Below, in pieces: positions 20,512 through 31,264 of a stretch of DNA of 64,000 bases. Both the position numbers and the translations under genes were made by a program. The stretch lies in NCBI GenBank assembly GCA_029204225.1, contig CM055096.1, positions 37,843,460 to 37,907,459 of the forward strand. The letters run 5' to 3'. Each line of letters begins with the position of its first letter. The stretch's first letter is position 1. The notes under the pieces were generated by a model. That model saw nothing but the letters and a program-made list of their open reading frames with translations. It did no database searches and was not told the DNA's origin. Origin of the DNA: Diphasiastrum complanatum (Eukaryota > Streptophyta > Lycopodiopsida > Lycopodiales > Lycopodiaceae).

Positions 20512-21334
20512 TATTGGGGGTATTCCCAACAAAGTGTAAATAAATAAAATCGTCCAATAAAATGTGTTGCGAGGGCATGGCATCCTGAGCGCATAAGCCC
20601 ATGGCCCAATGAGCATGCAAGCTTAAGTGTAAATAAAATAAAATTGACTTGGGCCTTAGAATTAAAATAAAACTAGAGGCCCAAAAGTCATTTTAAAACT
20701 TAGAGATCACTTTTTAGAGTTGGGTCCAAATGGGGACTCACATGAATCTTGTGAAGTTTAATGTCCTTTTTATGGACCCTCGGATCAAGTTGGGTCCAAG
20801 ATGAATGGATAGGATCAATGCGATTATTAGACAATAATGATTGAGGGGCAAGGGTCTTCCTCATTTTATAAAAAGACACCATTTGTACAATATTTTCATG
20901 CTTAATAGAGAGGAGGAGACTCTATCATTTTGAGAGCTCAAGCATCCTCATTTGCTAATCACTCTTGCTTATGCTATTGTTGGGATTGCTTGTTATTTCC
21001 ATTTCTTCCATGCTTTTTGTTTGTGATTAGTTAAGGTTTCTCCATAAGCAATGACATTGAGCATTTGAGCTAACCTCCATCTCATCTCTCTCTCTTTCTC
21101 TCTTCTCTTCTCTCTTCCTCTTCTTTTCTACCCCTTCCCTTCACCCAAAACCATGAAGAATGTTAGTGTAGAGGAGTAGAGTTAAGGGAGAGTAGTGTTA
21201 GTGGTGAATAGAGTTAAGGGAGAAAGTAAGAAACTAACTAAAAATAGCATCCATGCATAGTTTGGTACCTATCCAGTGATCTAACCCTTGTTGATAGGGG
21301 GAGGGCTATACTACGCAAGATCTTCGACCCTACA
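20512..21334 (+). repeat. G1 3' LTR
   Basis: 823 bp, from TATTGGGGGTATTCCC (TG changed to TA) to GACCCTACA. It aligns with the 5' LTR apart from the missing 304 bp unit. One TATA box at 20,867. The sequence just upstream (GCCATGGGTCC) is not a convincing polypurine tract. Confidence 0.9.
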
Positions 21335-21339
21335 CAAAC
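21335..21339. repeat. G1 target-site duplication CAAAC, right
   Basis: Right partner of 6,802-6,806. The same flank follows the G2 LTR at 35,208. Confidence 0.85.
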
Positions 21340-21574
21340 TCCACTTGGAAAGATCAGCATGATAGTAAAATTTCACAACAAAAAGCAGAGAAGCTTCTCT
21401 TTTGGTAGGGCGCCAACATACAAGCTTGATACAGATCTGGTAGTTCTCATACCATGTTAGAAATCCATATATCATAATATGGATGTACATACTAGGATTC
21501 GAACCCAGGATCTCCCTCATACCGGATGGATGCTCTACCACTGCACTATCCATCCTGTCTGATAGTTCTCTCTA
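21340..21574 (-). pseudogene. Copia leader start, primer site and LTR edge
   Basis: Continuation of the Copia leader split by G1. At 21,439-21,454 the minus strand reads TGGTATGAGAACTACC, one change from the Copia primer-binding sequence seen in the A2 copy (35,308-35,323, TGGTATCAGAACTACC). The LTR edge, ending TCTAACA on the minus strand, is at 21,455. Only about 110 bp of LTR remains before a Gypsy pol relic takes over near 21,570. Confidence 0.7.
21481..21555 (-). tRNA. tRNA-like sequence at the Copia LTR edge (probable relic)
   Basis: 75 bases on the minus strand. It starts GGATGGATAGTGCAGTGG, followed by GTAGAGC (A-box-like), has a B box GGTTCGAATCC with a T stem that pairs, and ends TACATCC, which pairs 6 of 7 with the first bases. 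The D stem is imperfect and four extra bases lie between T stem and acceptor, so folding is not canonical and the anticodon is uncertain. Either a tRNA pseudogene or a SINE-like head. Duplicated at 35,349-35,422. Confidence 0.35.
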
Positions 21575-22885
21575 GAGTGTGGATTGATATTCCAACAGTC
21601 AATTGGAATCAAGCTCTTGCAACAGTGGATTGTACAACAAGCTATATGTGTCAACGAGATAATCAATCCGAATTGAGCAAAAAATTTTTACTCGATCAAA
21701 CTTTGGATACACTGATCACTTTTCCATTGAATATGATGAACTTATCTTGGATATCAATTGATCCAATTCTAGATTTGATTGAAGATGATCTAATATATGT
21801 TAGTCATGCCTTGACTTATGATGGAGATGTAGAACTTACAGATGAGTAGATCCTCAATCATATGGATCCTACAAGATTTGGAGTTCGAGATATTCTAGAT
21901 GAACCGACAATAAAACCGCCAAAAACAGGTATATTGAAGGAAGAAAAAGCTCCAAGACCAATGACAAAGAAACAAGCTAATCAACACACTAATACGGTCC
22001 TGAAATGGGAATAATCCTCTCAAAAAGTTGATTCTAAGAATGTACCACCTTTATTGGATAAAGGAAAGGGGAAAATCAATGTTGATTTTTCAAGATGGAG
22101 TTCTCACAAGAAATTACCATCAAGGAAGTCATCACTTTCATAGAAGAGCACATCTTCTAGGAAGTCACCACTTTACGATCGATTCCTACCAAGAAAGCTA
22201 AACAAAGATCAAAGATCAATCCTTATGAAAAGGAACAATCAGAAGAACTCCAGCATTATATGCCCGAGCATTTCAAACACTATACTTTGGATGATGTCTT
22301 GATTATGTTCCCAAAAGCTCATCGTGAACCAGAAGAGCAAGAGCCAGACATGGAAGATGTTTATGATGGACCAGAATGAATCTTGTTAAACCAGGAGAAC
22401 TCGAAAAAATTGTTCAAGTTCGAGCACAACTTACTCCCAAGCATTTTCAAGCATTACAGAAGTTATTGATCAAGTACCAAGATTGTTTTGCTTGTACGTA
22501 CAAGGATCTCAAAGGAATTGCTACTTTGGTTATTGAGCATACAATACCCTGATGCCTGATGCAATTCCAATGGTCACAAAATTTTATCGTTATAATCCAA
22601 ATATTACAGATATTATAAAGAAAAAGCTACAAAGATTACTTGAGGCCGACTTTATTTATGAAATCGAACATGCGAAATGTATTTCTCCAATTTTCGTTGT
22701 TTCTAAGAAGAATGGGAAGATGCAAATTTGTGTGAATCTCAAGGCTTTGAAGAAAGTGAAGAAAAAGGATCACTTTCCGTACCCTTTACTGAAAGCATAT
22801 TGGACCGACTTGCTGGAGCCGAAGCATACAATTTTTTTGGATGGATTTGGTTACAACCAAGTTAAGATCGCACTTGCGGTGGTAC
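21575..22885 (+). pseudogene. Second Gypsy family: protease-RT linker and RT relic P1
   Basis: The plus-strand frames align with the G1 linker and RT but are clearly another family: QALATVDCTTSYMCQRDN, NMMNLSWISIDPILDLIEDD, ELTDE-ILNHMDPTRFG, FKHYTLDDVLIMFPKAHREP, then RT (IYEIEHAKCISPIFVVSKKN; ICVNLKALKKVKKKDHFPYP). It ends abruptly near 22,880 inside YNQVKIAL, before the catalytic YxDD. Several stops and shifts. The duplicate P2 at 35,440 extends further. Confidence 0.85.
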
Positions 22886-22906
22886 TATTTAATACGTGAG
22901 CTATCT

Positions 22907-23126
22907 AAGTATCTTTCAGATTTAAGGATAAAATGGCAAGAGCATTGTCATCCTTTGCTTCCCATATTGGTAGCAGTTCTTAATTCATCGGTCTGGCTAT
23001 TGAACGATTGACGAATTTCCATAGCTCCTTTTTGATCAGTATCATTCTCATTTTGAATTTTCACGTGTGAAAATCATCTCCGTTGAACTTGTTGATCAAG
23101 CGAATTTCTGAGGTTGAACCTTCCAT
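22907..23126 (-). pseudogene. Copia gag N-terminus, another family
   Basis: The minus-strand frame starts MEGSTSEIRLINKFNGDDF at 23,126 and continues with KFKMRMILIKKELWKFVN and KDDNALAILSL, the N-terminal signature of Copia gag, with one stop where Trp is expected before KFKM. It is truncated at the junction with P1. Just upstream on the minus strand lies a primer-binding site and LTR, so this is the 5' end of an element. Confidence 0.75.
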
Positions 23127-23232
23127 TAAGATTGATGAACAGAAATTGAGCACAAATCAAATATAAACTAGCTCTGAAATATGAATGTATTTGGTCCTTT
23201 TAATCCTTGGACTCTAGTAAATCCAAAACCAT

Positions 23233-23244
23233 GGTCTGATGCCA
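23233..23244 (-). other. Copia primer-binding site
   Basis: The minus strand reads TGGCATCAGACC, close to the initiator-tRNA-Met-type sequence TGGTATCAGAGC. It lies three bases from an LTR end (CCCCAACA) at 23,248. Confidence 0.6.
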
Positions 23245-23247
23245 CTC

Positions 23248-24000
23248 TGTTGGGGACGACAGAGATGAATAGGCCGTAGCGAAAATGGAGGTCGTCGCCC
23301 CAACAAGAGAAAAACAATCAGTTAGTAAAAACTGATAATAGGATAGGATCTCGATTACTTAGAGAATGGAATGATAGAACAGTTCTGAGTGTGATGTTAC
23401 TGAATATCAGAGTAGGTGTCATAGACAACCATAAAGAAATGCTAGATGACTAGGCATTTGAGACATATGCATTTGTTCATTATTGATACTCATGACAGTA
23501 GAAAAAGAAGAGTGAGAGCTAATTAAACATTCAACATGAATGCAATGTGGTAGAACAATAGTGATTATGTATTATAAATGTTGTAGTAACAACTATAAGA
23601 TCACAAAACAATCGCGCTGAGCGCGTGATTCTACTTACAGAAAGAATAAATTGCTATAGTTATGAATACTTTTTACTCTCTCAATATTATCTCTAACTCT
23701 AAGGAGTCGAATACTAAAAACCAATTTTGGTCGTTTGATCTTTGTTTGATTTCTGACCAATACTAATCATACTCGTTCAGATCCTTATATAATTGTTGGA
23801 TGATCTTATGTTATTCTAATTACAATTACAAGATCATTAATAGTTCTGTACTTAATTAATAGAACGTTTATCTAGTGGAGCATGAAGACGTAGACAACAA
23901 AATCTCCGTCGCAAGTGACTGTAGGAGCGTGAAGCTGCAACCACAATTTCCTTCGTATGTGAGTGGAAGCATGATGTGAAAAATACAGATCCTAAGTGGA
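23248..24000 (-). repeat. Copia 5' LTR (far edge uncertain)
   Basis: On the minus strand the LTR ends ...GTCCCCAACA at 23,248, next to the primer site. A TTATATAAGG box near 23,788 fits a U3 promoter about 540 bases before that end. No second LTR is in the window, so the outer boundary near 24,000 is a guess. Confidence 0.45.
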
Positions 24001-24940
24001 TCTAAACTCCAAGATCATTGGCTTGAATGCTTGCACTCCAAACTACATAAGCTAGGAATTGGCAACACATTCTATGCTACCTAGAATGCAAAGAACTTGA
24101 TCAAAAAGCATTTATCACAAATGGAAACTTCCATAAACATCAAGTGCGGCCCAAAATAGCATTATACAGTCCATAATACATCAGCCTACCACTTTTGGAA
24201 AGCACCTAAGATCATACACAATAGCTTGAAGACAATACACACAACAATGCTCTCAATGGAGGAAGAAACAATGACAATGATCTATTGATCTCAATGAAGC
24301 ATACAAAAGGTTTCTCCAACCTGTTCTCCACGACTTCCCTACTATTTATGGATGAGGAAGATGACTCTCTCTCCTCTCTCTAGAAGGTACTTGACCCTAG
24401 ATATTCCCTATATAGGAAAAATAGCTAAAAATGGCTTATATGACCAAAATACATCAAAATGGTCTCATTTTGAAGGGTATGAAGTTTGACACTTCATCAT
24501 ACTGAAAAAATACAGTAAATAAAAACATTGTGGCCTGGTTCACACGTGCAAAACTCCAGAACCAAAACTATTTACAATTTTAGCCAATTTAGGCCTCAAA
24601 CTAGCTAGGAAATGTTGACAATTTTCACACATGATTTCATGGTGTCGTCACAACCGCATGTTGACCGCAAGCATTTACTTGTCGTCCGAGTCAACCCTCG
24701 CCCAGTAAACCTTCGCCTATACTATTTCTAGGTACTGATATACCAGATCTAGCCTCTATCAAATTTTTGAGTCATTCTGTTATATTTTGATAGTGATCCT
24801 GGAAAAATCTTCATTTTAGTGACGATCGCTTGATCAAGATCTATTTTACCAAAAATCAGAAATCTGATTATTTTCAAGTGAAAAAGAAAGATCTAATCTG
24901 ATCTGAGATAGGATTTTTTTTGGGATATTTTAACAAGCAT
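24001..24940 (-). other. Unassigned repeat-like spacer
   Basis: No gene supported. Contains a second TATATAGGG-type box on the minus strand (near 24,410) beside a CT-rich run, suggesting another LTR piece, and a few CCTCGCCCAG-type words near 24,705. Confidence 0.3.
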
Positions 24941-25126
24941 TTATGAAACTTCAAATGTATTGACTTGTCTTTTACTGAGAAAGAAGGTCCTTACCCTCAG
25001 AATGAGCGAAGGCACCTCAGTTAGTGATCATCTAAATGGGTTCAAACAGTTGGTGAATCAATTTGTTGCAGTAGATTCGCCTATTTCAGAAGAACGGAAT
25101 CACTTGACATGCTTGTGTACCAAGTA
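24941..25126 (+). pseudogene. Copia gag UBN2 fragment
   Basis: A plus-strand frame reads LRKKVLTLRMSEGTSVSDHL, then NGFKQLVNQFVAVDSPISEE, a clear match to the UBN2 gag core, followed by a stop near 25,126. It is on the opposite strand from the gag piece at 22,907 and thus from another copy. Confidence 0.75.
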
Positions 25127-25144
25127 AAAAGAAAAAAGTTTGTC

Positions 25145-25310
25145 CAGCTGACCACCTTAGCATGCCGCCATGCTAGGGTGGTGGGTTGTCAGGACAAAAA
25201 AGTTTTGCCCTGGCAACCTACCACCATAGCACGCCGGCATGCTATGGTGGTTTTTTTGCTCTGGCAACCTACCACCTTAGCACGTCGGCGTCGTATGGTG
25301 TTAGCACAGT
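25145..25310. repeat. Hairpin-forming tandem repeat
   Basis: Three degenerate units with a period of about 70 bases. Each holds a self-complementary block such as CCACCATAGCACGCC followed by GGCATGCTATGGTGG (second unit, 25,210-25,239), separated by TTTTTGCTCTGGCAACCTA-type linkers. Units one and two are good stem-loops; the third is eroded. No coding signature. Confidence 0.75.
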
Positions 25311-25329
25311 GAGGAAGACAGGTGTCAAT

Positions 25330-26040
25330 GCTGAATGTCAATTGTTATCCATGTCCAAAATAAATTTGGTAGCTTAACAACTTAAAAATATTTGATAATA
25401 CAATTTAGTCTAATCTTCCCTATGTAACATTTAATTATTAGCGATAGGCTTTCCCATATTATCAACGTATCAAGGCATTCCGCCATTCTGATCAGTCTTA
25501 TGGTACTGGTCCGTATCAATTTAAATAGTAAACAACTATGTATTAAAAAAACAACAGCATTATATACGTTGCAATTTGCAAACGAGAGATAGCATGGAAC
25601 GACACTCAGATATGGGGCAAATCCATACCAAACCAATATCTGAACCTATAATAGACATAGTACCATTTTTTAAACTCTTGAGCATATCCATGCTTTCCAA
25701 GAGTATGCCAACTATTGTTCAATTTAGTAAGATTTTAAAATTCTGATAATGTCCATTGTATTATTACCAGTACGTGTTTTGGTCAAGTACTTTACCCTAA
25801 CATTTGTAATAGGCTTAGGGCAGATCCGTGCCATACCAATCCCTACAAATGTGGTGATCCCTTGTACAAATCCATGTACCTTAAGGGCACGTAGGTTATC
25901 AATACTTGTATTCTTGTATTAGAGCTACCTTACTTGTAAGAAAAATGACAAAGTCATCATCTGTGTACCCCGAGTTTATATATGAATGTTTTATCATTGC
26001 TAAATGAGAGGCAAAACTATGATAGTTTGGGTTGTTCTTG
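25330..26040. other. No feature recognised
   Basis: AT-rich sequence. Two similar phrases around GGCAAATCCATACCAAACC (25,617) and GGCAGATCCGTGCCATACC (25,818) hint at an old repeat. No frame shows a known domain. Confidence 0.3.
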
Positions 26041-27250
26041 TTATAAATGTAAGGTGCTTCCATTTCCTATAATCATTCGTAAGATGCCACCATTTTCTAT
26101 AACCTCACCATTTGTCGAATTAAACGAGATGGTAATGTTAAAAAAGTTTACCGTGTTGTTGGCCATGTTGCTTTTATCAATATCGAGATATTCCAAGGTG
26201 TAAATCCAAAATGGGTTGTCCGGTATCCTAGGCTGCGTTTTGTTTAGGAACTTGTCAATAAGGGGATTGTTGATAAAGCGTATATAATCAATATATCTGA
26301 AAGAGAACTTGAAATCATTCATATATTTTGTCTCAATTTCACCAACCTTTTGATAAATTTCATTGCGAAGTAAGAGAGATACCAATTACACCATAACGGC
26401 AAGCAAGAGAATCTCATAGGGATCCCTCTGATTTGTCTCCATGTGTGATTACCAAGTCTAATAATGCAATTATTTATCAACAAAGAATTCCATGTGCATA
26501 TTGTATCCATGTCAACAACATTTCATTCAAGGACCATTGGAAATCCTTGACTTTTGATATCCATTTATAGTGAAGGATTTTTCCCTTTGTGAATTTGAAG
26601 GCAAATAGGATTAGTTTCTTTAGAACCATTTTCAGCCCATCCGTCCCATCCAAGGGTATATTTTCGTAACATTTGAAAATATCCATGGACTCTATGCAGT
26701 AGATCTCCTTTAAAATATTGAGATAAAAGTCAACAAAGAATTCACATTTCCAAAGCAAAGCTGTATCCCCATTTAGGTAGCTCTTGTATGTTTTTGCCTT
26801 AAGGCTTGCACCTTCCATGATAAAAGGATGCAGCATACCAAGAACCCATGTCAGGAATTTAGCGAGTCCAAAAAAAGAGCACTCATGGGCATTTGTGATC
26901 CATCTGAAAGAGTTTTTATGAGCTTTAAAAGTGCATAGGGAAGTTCTTTTGATTATATGAACTCTTCAGGTATTCTATTTCCCAACGTGTCCTCTATATG
27001 TTCTAGAGAGTGATGAACAAGATTATTTGATCAGTCAGGAAAGGGTTCAAAATCTTGACTATCAAGCCTCTTAATTGCAAGTGCCTTGAGAAGATTTTTA
27101 CAAATGAAATACTGAATATGTTGCGCTTTGTCTACGCCATTGATGTACAAATGTTTGATTAACCATTGTCGTTCGTTATTGGCATCTATCTTTTTCTGTA
27201 AGCTAACAGTATTCCCTTGAATCCAATTTTTTTCTTTTTAATAAGTCAAT
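26041..27250 (-). pseudogene. Penelope-like reverse transcriptase relic
   Basis: Minus-strand frames broken by shifts and stops read NNERQWLIKHLYINGVDKAQ (27,170), HPFIMEGASLKAKTYKSY, CYENIPLDGTDGLKMVLKKL, then IRGIPMRFSCLPLW, and finally FKFSFRYIDYIRFINNP, with FWIYTLEYLDI after it. The order YENIPL, GIPM..., then RYIDx, FINNP is that of RTs of the Penelope-like group, not Copia, Gypsy or L1. The catalytic YIDD is YIDY here. No endonuclease domain is seen. The piece upstream of 27,094 recurs at 57,712. The call rests on motif pattern alone. Confidence 0.6.
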
Positions 27251-27660
27251 AGCGGAAAGTCGACATTGGCATGTTTTAAAACTATATCATCATTCATCAT
27301 TGCATATTCAGGTTAAAGCTTCATAAGTTTAATCCAACCATTATAAAGTTCGTTAGCCACGGGGCCTGACAATTTGCGAGTAAATATTTGCGAGTTATGC
27401 AAGTTTTATTTCATTGAATTTTTAGATAGCCATAATCAAAGAATAACAAAAGAAAATAAAACAGTAACAAAATAGCAATGCACAATTCATGGCATTCCAC
27501 AGTCATACCCCTTGACATGTAAGTAGACAAAATACATATGCTTGCAAGGTATGTACTTTTTCATGGACATATTCCTGGAGAAATCTGCACATGTGCATGA
27601 TGGCTCATTTGAAATTGTGACCTAATAAATTGCACCTATTTTACTATTTTCAAAACTCTC
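27251..27660. other. Spacer between the RT relic and transposase B1
   Basis: No gene. It matches the start of the second copy (57,830-58,118 and 58,381-58,500), which holds an extra ~260 bp at 58,119-58,380. Confidence 0.5.
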
Positions 27661-30034
27661 AATGATATATAACTCCTTGTGTTCTGAAGGGACTTTAATT
27701 ATTTCTTATACATGCCCTTTCAATGACAATCCCCTTTTCATTCTATCTTTATCAGATCATGACACACCTGATCTTTGTCTCGTATTTCCACGTTCTGATG
27801 TTGGATTGGTGGTGAAGTTCATATTAGCACTGGCACTATCCACATTGGAAGGTACATGAGGTTCTCCAATCGTATTTTTCTCCTGTGAAATATTGTGGTA
27901 GCATGAACTAGTTGTCTCTAGAATATAGCCCCCTTGGTTCAATTCATCCACTTCAGATTGCATAAGGCTTGTCCCTTGTTGCACGTACAAATACCGTTGT
28001 TCACTGTAGGTGACATAGTGACATTGGGATTGACTTTCCAAGTACAAGTTATATCACTGGCACAAACCACATGAATTGATTTGTGTATCCATTTTGAAGT
28101 TTTCTTGTCCCAAAAAAACTAGGTGCCATTGTTGATTTGATCAACTTGTTGCAGCGTCCTTTGCCAGCAGCCTTCATACCTTGACACTTGATTTTGCTAC
28201 TGATTTTTAGACAACGAATAGCCCACCAGCTGTTGTTTAGTTGTCTTTCTCGTATATCTTTGCAAAGTTGTAGACTAGCTTGGCCTGTCATGTTTGGAGG
28301 TGTATTTGAAAATCCTAATTGATTGCAATTTGGAAGATTGGATTTGTTTTTCCGAGAAACCTTTTGCACATATTCTATATCTGGACGATGAGAAACGTTC
28401 TCATTATCAACATTCCATTGGTGTGCTGGTCTTTTGCATCTGATAGTTTGAATTGGTGCATTAACATCTTGGTCTTGCCTGGTCAAGTCAATCTGCTCAA
28501 CAAACTCATTAACTCTTTCAGAGAAGGAAGCACCCACAATTGAAGCTCTCCTTTTCGAGCGCACTCTCTCCAACAGATTTTGAAATGTTGGACCTTGACC
28601 AATGTATTGGCCAGACAAGAAAGAATTTTCTTGTGCACTCTGCAATGGCATACAGAATTGCTAGTTACACATATCATAGGAATCCAATTCTACTGCAACA
28701 AATTGCACCAAAAAATACAACATGTAAAGTATACCGTGACAACAAATTTTCCCCATCTATGAATTCGATTTTTCCACCAAGCAAGCCAGCTCTCCAATTC
28801 ATTCAAGCAGTTCTCGTATGCATTGCCTATTTTCCACCATGCATAATTTTATTATAAATCGCATCTGCAGCATCAAGATCTGTTGCATCTCGCCACTGCA
28901 AGCACAAAGCAACATGATCGTCTCTAAACAATGGCTTTATGTACTTTGCAGTGTGTTTATTCACACTATCCATAAAATGAAACAAACATGATCTTTCTTT
29001 TCCAATCATCAGTGTGTTAGCATCATTTCCATAAACAATGCGCACAACATTCCAATTTGCTTGTGTCTCATCTGCCATAAATCTTCAAAATGTGACTGGA
29101 TCACACAAATGACCAAACATAACGCGATTCAACAACTCCCAAAATAGCACTTGTGCTTGAACAGCTTCAACTTTCATATCACATATTGCAATAGTTTGCA
29201 TGGATTGGTTTCTGCAAATCAAAGTGCACAATGGATAAGCTACTTAGTTGCTATAATATTGAAAAGCAAGAAATGTAGAAATTTATATCGTATGTCATAT
29301 ACATGGGCAGCCATTGTGACCCAATCTTTAATTCTGTGTACATGATCAAAACAGCACCAAGATCTTGCTAGATCATTCCCTGGTTGCATTCTTTGTACAA
29401 GTTCCACTCCCGACGCTGGACCAGTAGTTGACATCTTGAATATATGACATATATTTGTTTTGTCATGCAATTGTCCAGGGAACAACGATCCATGAAAGAA
29501 CTGGTATGCGCAATGTTCTTTTAAATATAGGAATGAAGTTATTTCATGGGATAGATCGACAGGCTGCAATTCTTTCCTTGCCAACGTTGTCCATTTTTTT
29601 AGTCTAAAATAATCAACCATCAGAAAAATTAAAGATATACAGATATTTTAAGCCCAAATGACATGTTAGAGATTTATACATGCCCATACCTTCGATTGTT
29701 TGTAGTGGGTTCAATCAAAGACAACAATTCATCTAGCCTTGTAGAATCTATAGGAGATGTCGATGATGTTGCCAGCAAGTGATCCGAAATCAACTCTTTG
29801 GCCAAGTCCTTTTGAATTCTCTTTGGTTTATGAATAATGTTCTGAGAGGCCTTCTTCATCACCAGATCTTGTGCTTTCTCCATGTTGACATATGAATCTC
29901 CAACACCGAACTCATGATCATGGAAACCCAAGTGTATGACCATTCTAGTGTATCTCGTGTCATTTGGAATACAATAATAAATCTTAGCTGTACAATGCCT
30001 TGCACAGTAGGGTGGATGATTACAATGTTGACAT
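27660..30034 (-). pseudogene. Mutator-like transposase gene, copy B1
   Basis: Intron-containing gene on the minus strand. Exon 1 (to 29,690) has RMVIHLGFHDHEFGVGDSYV. Exon 2 (29,603-29,289) has KMSTTGPASGVELVQRMQPG. Exon 3 (29,211-28,735) has AICDMKVEDVQAQ-equivalent sequence, then FMADETQANWNVVRIVYGND, CLFHFMDSVNKHT and, after a shift, WLAWWKNRIHRWGKF. Exon 4 (28,650 down) carries LNNSWWAIRCLKISSKIKCQ and ends with a Cys/Trp-rich C-terminal region. The acidic motifs CDM and FMAD fit DDE transposases of the MULE type. Lesions: exon 2 donor GT changed to AT, a shift at IMHGGK (shared with B2), about 145 bp missing at 28,648, and a shift after NQFMWF. Its 5' end is cut at 30,034 by the G2 block. 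Confidence 0.65.
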
Positions 30035-30059
30035 CATTCGATACACCCATCAACGGTAG

Positions 30060-31264
30060 CCGGTTGCATAAGTACTGGCCACCACAGTGAGATAGATCCA
30101 GATTGGTGAGGGCACATTACAAAATGCTAATCTGCTAAACCATCACCACTAGATCCAGTCGGATCAAGCCAAATCAAGCTAGATCCATCAAGATTCGGCC
30201 AGATCTAGCAAGTTTGGGAAAATCTGGCAGATCCAAGAAGGATCCAGATCTAGACAGGATAAAAAAGAAAGCAGATCATCAGATTATGTCAATAAGTCCT
30301 CCAAATTTGCAGATTAGAGACCTCGATCTCAGTAACTATGGCAAATTAAAGGGAAAAATTCACCAAAGACTAACGAATCTATTACCAACTATTCGTTAGA
30401 ACTTCCAGAGAACTACCTATAGTTAGATCAAGCCTGGATGAAGCTGATTACCAGTTTAAAAAAGTTAAAAATCAGAAAATCTCGAGATCTCATCAAAAAA
30501 CACTCTAAAAGAGCACTTTTTTCATGATTTTTGGAGATCCCCTGGGAGATATCTTTTGAAACTTGGACAGTCACCAAATCTGACCCAGATGCATCCAAGA
30601 AATTCTCTGCGAGAGTTCTAATGGAGGAATCATCATTTTTTAGTGTGTGCGAGAGTTCTCAGAAGCTGAATTTTCAAAACCCTCGCAGAGCGTCAAGATC
30701 ATCTTACCAACCCTCGCAAGGTGCCTAAATGGAATTAGAGGAGTGATTAGCCTTTCTACATGGTCTAATCTTGAAAATCTGATCATAGGAGCAAGTTGTG
30801 CGAGAGATCACTTGCTACGAGAGTTGAACCCTCGCAGACAGTCTGAACCCTTGCAGAACCTTCGTATAGCAGTCAAATCACCTTCTGAACTCTCGTAGAC
30901 TTCCCTGAGGTATTAGAATTTTGTGAAGAAGGTGCCTGTTAGAATTTGGGTGGGACAAGGAAAAGTGGATTTCACCTAATACGCACTCTAAATTCCGCTA
31001 TATAAGGGCTGAATTTGAGTCATTTGTCACCTTTGCTAGCAAAGCTCTGCCGAAATTTACACTGAAATTACAAAGTTCTCCGTTTGTGACCAAACTTCAT
31101 ACCAACTATCATCTGCAAATACTGAACACCGATCTGTGCTCTAAACTACACTTCTTGTCATCCAACACTCGTTATTCACAGTTTTCTGTCATTTTCACAC
31201 CTTTTTACTCTTTTCACCGTTTTTTCTACTTTTTCGTCCTTTGATAATCATAATCACCGCTAAC
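30060..31264 (+). other. G2 spacer with leader-type boxes
   Basis: Counterpart of 16,817-17,989. The boxes are better kept: TGCGAGAGTTCT near 30,608 and 30,648, CCTCGCAGA near 30,682 and 30,827, TGCGAGAGATC near 30,798. Confidence 0.55.

Larger units (their letters stand above)
6807..21334 (+). mobile_element. Gypsy element G1, full length (14.5 kb)
   Basis: A complete Ty3/Gypsy LTR retrotransposon on the plus strand. The ends are TG...CA (TA at the 3' LTR start). It has matching LTRs, a primer-binding site, gag, then protease, RT, RNase H and integrase in Gypsy order, then an additional long ORF3 before the 3' LTR. The target duplication CAAAC lies at 6,802-6,806 and 21,335-21,339. The size, the gag-pol order and the post-pol ORF resemble the Tat/Athila branch; that placement is inference. 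LTRs differ by many substitutions and several small indels, so it is not recent. Frameshifts and stops in gag, protease, RT and ORF3 make it inactive. Confidence 0.92.

Noticed and set aside
21481-21555. A functional tRNA gene
   Set aside because: Weak D stem, extra bases before the acceptor end and no clear anticodon. The second copy has lost its 5' pairing. Kept only as a tRNA-like relic.
25145-25310. Possible CRISPR-like array
   Set aside because: Only three diverged units, self-complementary repeats with similar linkers rather than unique spacers, and a plant nuclear context.
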